Positions 5,374 through 6,416 of a stretch of 6,416 nt of DNA are shown piece after piece. Both the position numbers and the translations under genes were made by a program. The stretch is from Pseudomonadota bacterium (GTDB lineage: Bacteria > Desulfobacterota > Desulfarculia > Desulfarculales > JAHJDS01). The notes under the pieces were generated by a model. That model worked only from the letters and a program-made list of their open reading frames with translations, was not told where the DNA came from and did no database searches. Within the stretch, counting starts at the first letter, position 1. Each line of letters opens with the position of its first letter. The stretch spans positions 1-6,416 of the forward strand of contig JAHJDS010000185.1 of assembly GCA_018812395.1 (NCBI GenBank), written 5' to 3'.

Positions 5374-5392
5374 CCCCGGGCCAGAGCCGGGG
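5374..5392 (-). terminator. GC-rich hairpin between the MotB-like gene and the operon promoter
   Basis: CCCCGG (5374-5379) and CCGGGG (5387-5392) form a perfect 6-bp GC stem with a 7-nt loop. It sits about 110 bp past the MotB-like stop and just upstream of the next promoter on the same strand. No U-tract follows, so it is at best a weak or Rho-assisted terminator. The rest of the gap 5228-5500 holds a G9 run (5456-5464) and no recognisable gene. Confidence 0.25.
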
Positions 5393-5500
5393 CCGACAAC
5401 AGAGGAATTGGGTCAAATGACGCCGATTGACGGTGGCGAAACCGGGGGGTCAGGAGGGGGGGGGCGAATCGCCTCCGGCCGAGGGGAAGATCAAGGCCGA

Positions 5501-6349
5501 TCATGCCCCGGGAGGCAGGCTGAGCCGGATTTCCACCCGGCGGTTTTTGGCTCGGCCCTGGGGGGAATCGTTGTCGGCCACGGCCCGGGTCGAGGCGAAG
5601 CCCTGAATGGACACGCTCGCCGCCGAGACGCCGACCTGGATCAGAAAACGGGCCACGGCCGCGGCTCGGGCGGCGGAGAGTTCCCAGTTCGTGGGGAACC
5701 GTCCGCCGTGCAGGGGTTGATCGTCGGTGTGGCCCTGGACCAGGACCCGCAAATCCGAGGCCTGGATCAGCCGGGCCAGTTTGGGCAGCAGTCTTTGGGC
5801 GTCAGGTAAAAGTCCGGCCTGGGCCGAGGCGAAGGTGATCCGCTCGGCCAGGACGATGACCAGTTGATGCTGATCGGTGTAGACGCGGATGTCGCCAGGG
5901 CGAACAGCCGCGTCGGCCAGCAAGCGCATGCCGGCCAGCAACCCGGCCAACCGGCGGCGGCGGCGTTCCAGGTCGGGCCGGGAATCGGCCCCCAACAGAC
6001 CGCTGACGGCCAGTTGCCGCCGGCTCCGGCCGCGGGTGGCGGCCCATTGCCGGCGGTGCAGGGCGTCCTTGACCAGACCGTCGTTGGTCCCGGCCGCGGC
6101 GAACAGCAGCGGGTCGGCCCCGGTCCGGGACGGCCGGGCCACCGGCTTGGGCGGCACGTCGGGACCGATATTGCCCGTGAAGGCCGTCGCCACCTTGGCC
6201 GGACGGCCGGCGGTCATGGCGAACATGACGACAAAAAACACCAGGAGCAGGCTCATCAGGTCGGCAAAGGAGAGGTGGAAGCCGTCGACCTTGTCGCTCT
6301 CGCCCCGGAAACGGTCGTATAACCTGACCCCGGGAAGGGACGCGGCCAT
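5501..6349 (-). CDS. MotB-like protein: membrane helix plus OmpA-type peptidoglycan-binding domain
   Basis: The frame gives 282 residues from the ATG at 6349. Residues about 25-46 (HLSFADLMSLLLVFFVVMFA) form one N-terminal membrane helix with an aspartate, D30, in the SFADLM context; this corresponds to the proton-binding Asp of MotB stators (D32 in E. coli). An Arg/Ala-rich periplasmic linker follows to about residue 150. Residues about 170-278 are an OmpA/MotB-C domain with GHTDD (206-210), NWELSAARA (221-229) and the peptidoglycan-contact end NRRVEI (269-274). It would anchor to the cell wall and, with a MotA partner, form an ion-driven stator; motA is not in the window and may lie to the right. 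No clear ribosome site precedes the ATG, and the frame stays open to the window edge through a Pro-rich stretch, so the true start may be further upstream. Confidence 0.88.
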   Translation of the reverse strand: MAASLPGVRLYDRFRGESDKVDGFHLSFADLMSLLLVFFVVMFAMTAGRPAKVATAFTGNIGPDVPPKPVARPSRTGADPLLFAAAGTNDGLVKDALHRRQWAATRGRSRRQLAVSGLLGADSRPDLERRRRRLAGLLAGMRLLADAAVRPGDIRVYTDQHQLVIVLAERITFASAQAGLLPDAQRLLPKLARLIQASDLRVLVQGHTDDQPLHGGRFPTNWELSAARAAAVARFLIQVGVSAASVSIQGFASTRAVADNDSPQGRAKNRRVEIRLSLPPGA

Positions 6350-6416
6350 AACCGCGGCGCCGTCCCCCGGCGGCGGGGACGTCTGGTCCGGAGAGGGCGG
6401 CCCGGGCGGGGCGGAC
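6350..6416 (-). other. Open upstream extension of the MotB-like frame
   Basis: In the same frame, the 22 codons before the chosen ATG are open and encode a Pro/Gly/Ser-rich stretch (for example PPSPDQTSPPPGDG). This could be an N-terminal extension, since MotB N-termini are cytoplasmic and variable. It could also be non-coding GC-rich sequence, or the end of an upstream gene in another frame. The window ends before this can be decided. Confidence 0.35.

Noticed and set aside
5444..5464. G-rich stretch that might form a G-quadruplex
   Set aside because: The G6 and G9 runs give only three well-separated G3 tracts. It lies downstream of the MotB-like stop on the non-coding strand, with nothing pointing to a function.
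1..6416. Search for CRISPR arrays, tRNA or rRNA genes, insertion sequences and attachment sites
   Set aside because: None seen: no regularly spaced repeats other than the 177-bp gene duplication and the operators, no transposase or integrase frame, and no tRNA-like cloverleaf.

Overview
The window is GC-rich throughout, apart from a few AT-rich promoter patches. It carries a gene for AhbC, an enzyme of the siroheme-dependent (alternative) heme b pathway known from sulfate-reducing bacteria and methanogens. It also has bacterial -35/-10 promoters, strong Shine-Dalgarno sites and a MotB/OmpA-type envelope protein. Together these suggest a deltaproteobacterial (Desulfobacterota) chromosome, probably an anaerobe related to sulfate reducers. 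This assignment is inferred; there is no rRNA or other phylogenetic marker here.

Layout. (1) At 1-351, minus strand, lies the N-terminal part of an Old Yellow Enzyme-type flavin oxidoreductase that runs off the left edge. (2) At 593-1081, plus strand and divergent from it, lies a MarR-family repressor gene with a near-consensus sigma-70 promoter whose -10 element sits inside a GTGTATATAC palindrome. (3) At 1201-1512 and 1641-2081, plus strand, are two small genes of unknown function that share a module of about 30-40 residues (core ERFN-W-PGLR-F-DR). The second gene holds two tandem copies of it. Each small gene is preceded by a double version of the palindrome found at the marR promoter. (4) At 2276-5227, minus strand, is a two-gene operon: a ClpX-like AAA+ unfoldase without the usual N-terminal zinc finger and with a long C-terminal extension, then ahbC 9 nt downstream. 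A clear promoter (TTGAAA-17-TATAGT) sits about 110 bp upstream of the unfoldase gene. (5) At 5501-6349, minus strand, is a MotB-like protein with an N-terminal membrane helix and a C-terminal OmpA-like peptidoglycan-binding domain; its frame stays open to the right edge.

How the parts may work together. The most coherent candidate for something new is the left-hand unit. A MarR repressor with several cysteines appears to control itself and two genes for repeat-containing small proteins through five related 12-bp palindromic boxes (one single, two double), next to a divergent flavin oxidoreductase. The small proteins match no family I can name. The second point of interest is the physical coupling of a non-canonical ClpX-like unfoldase to a heme-pathway radical SAM enzyme.
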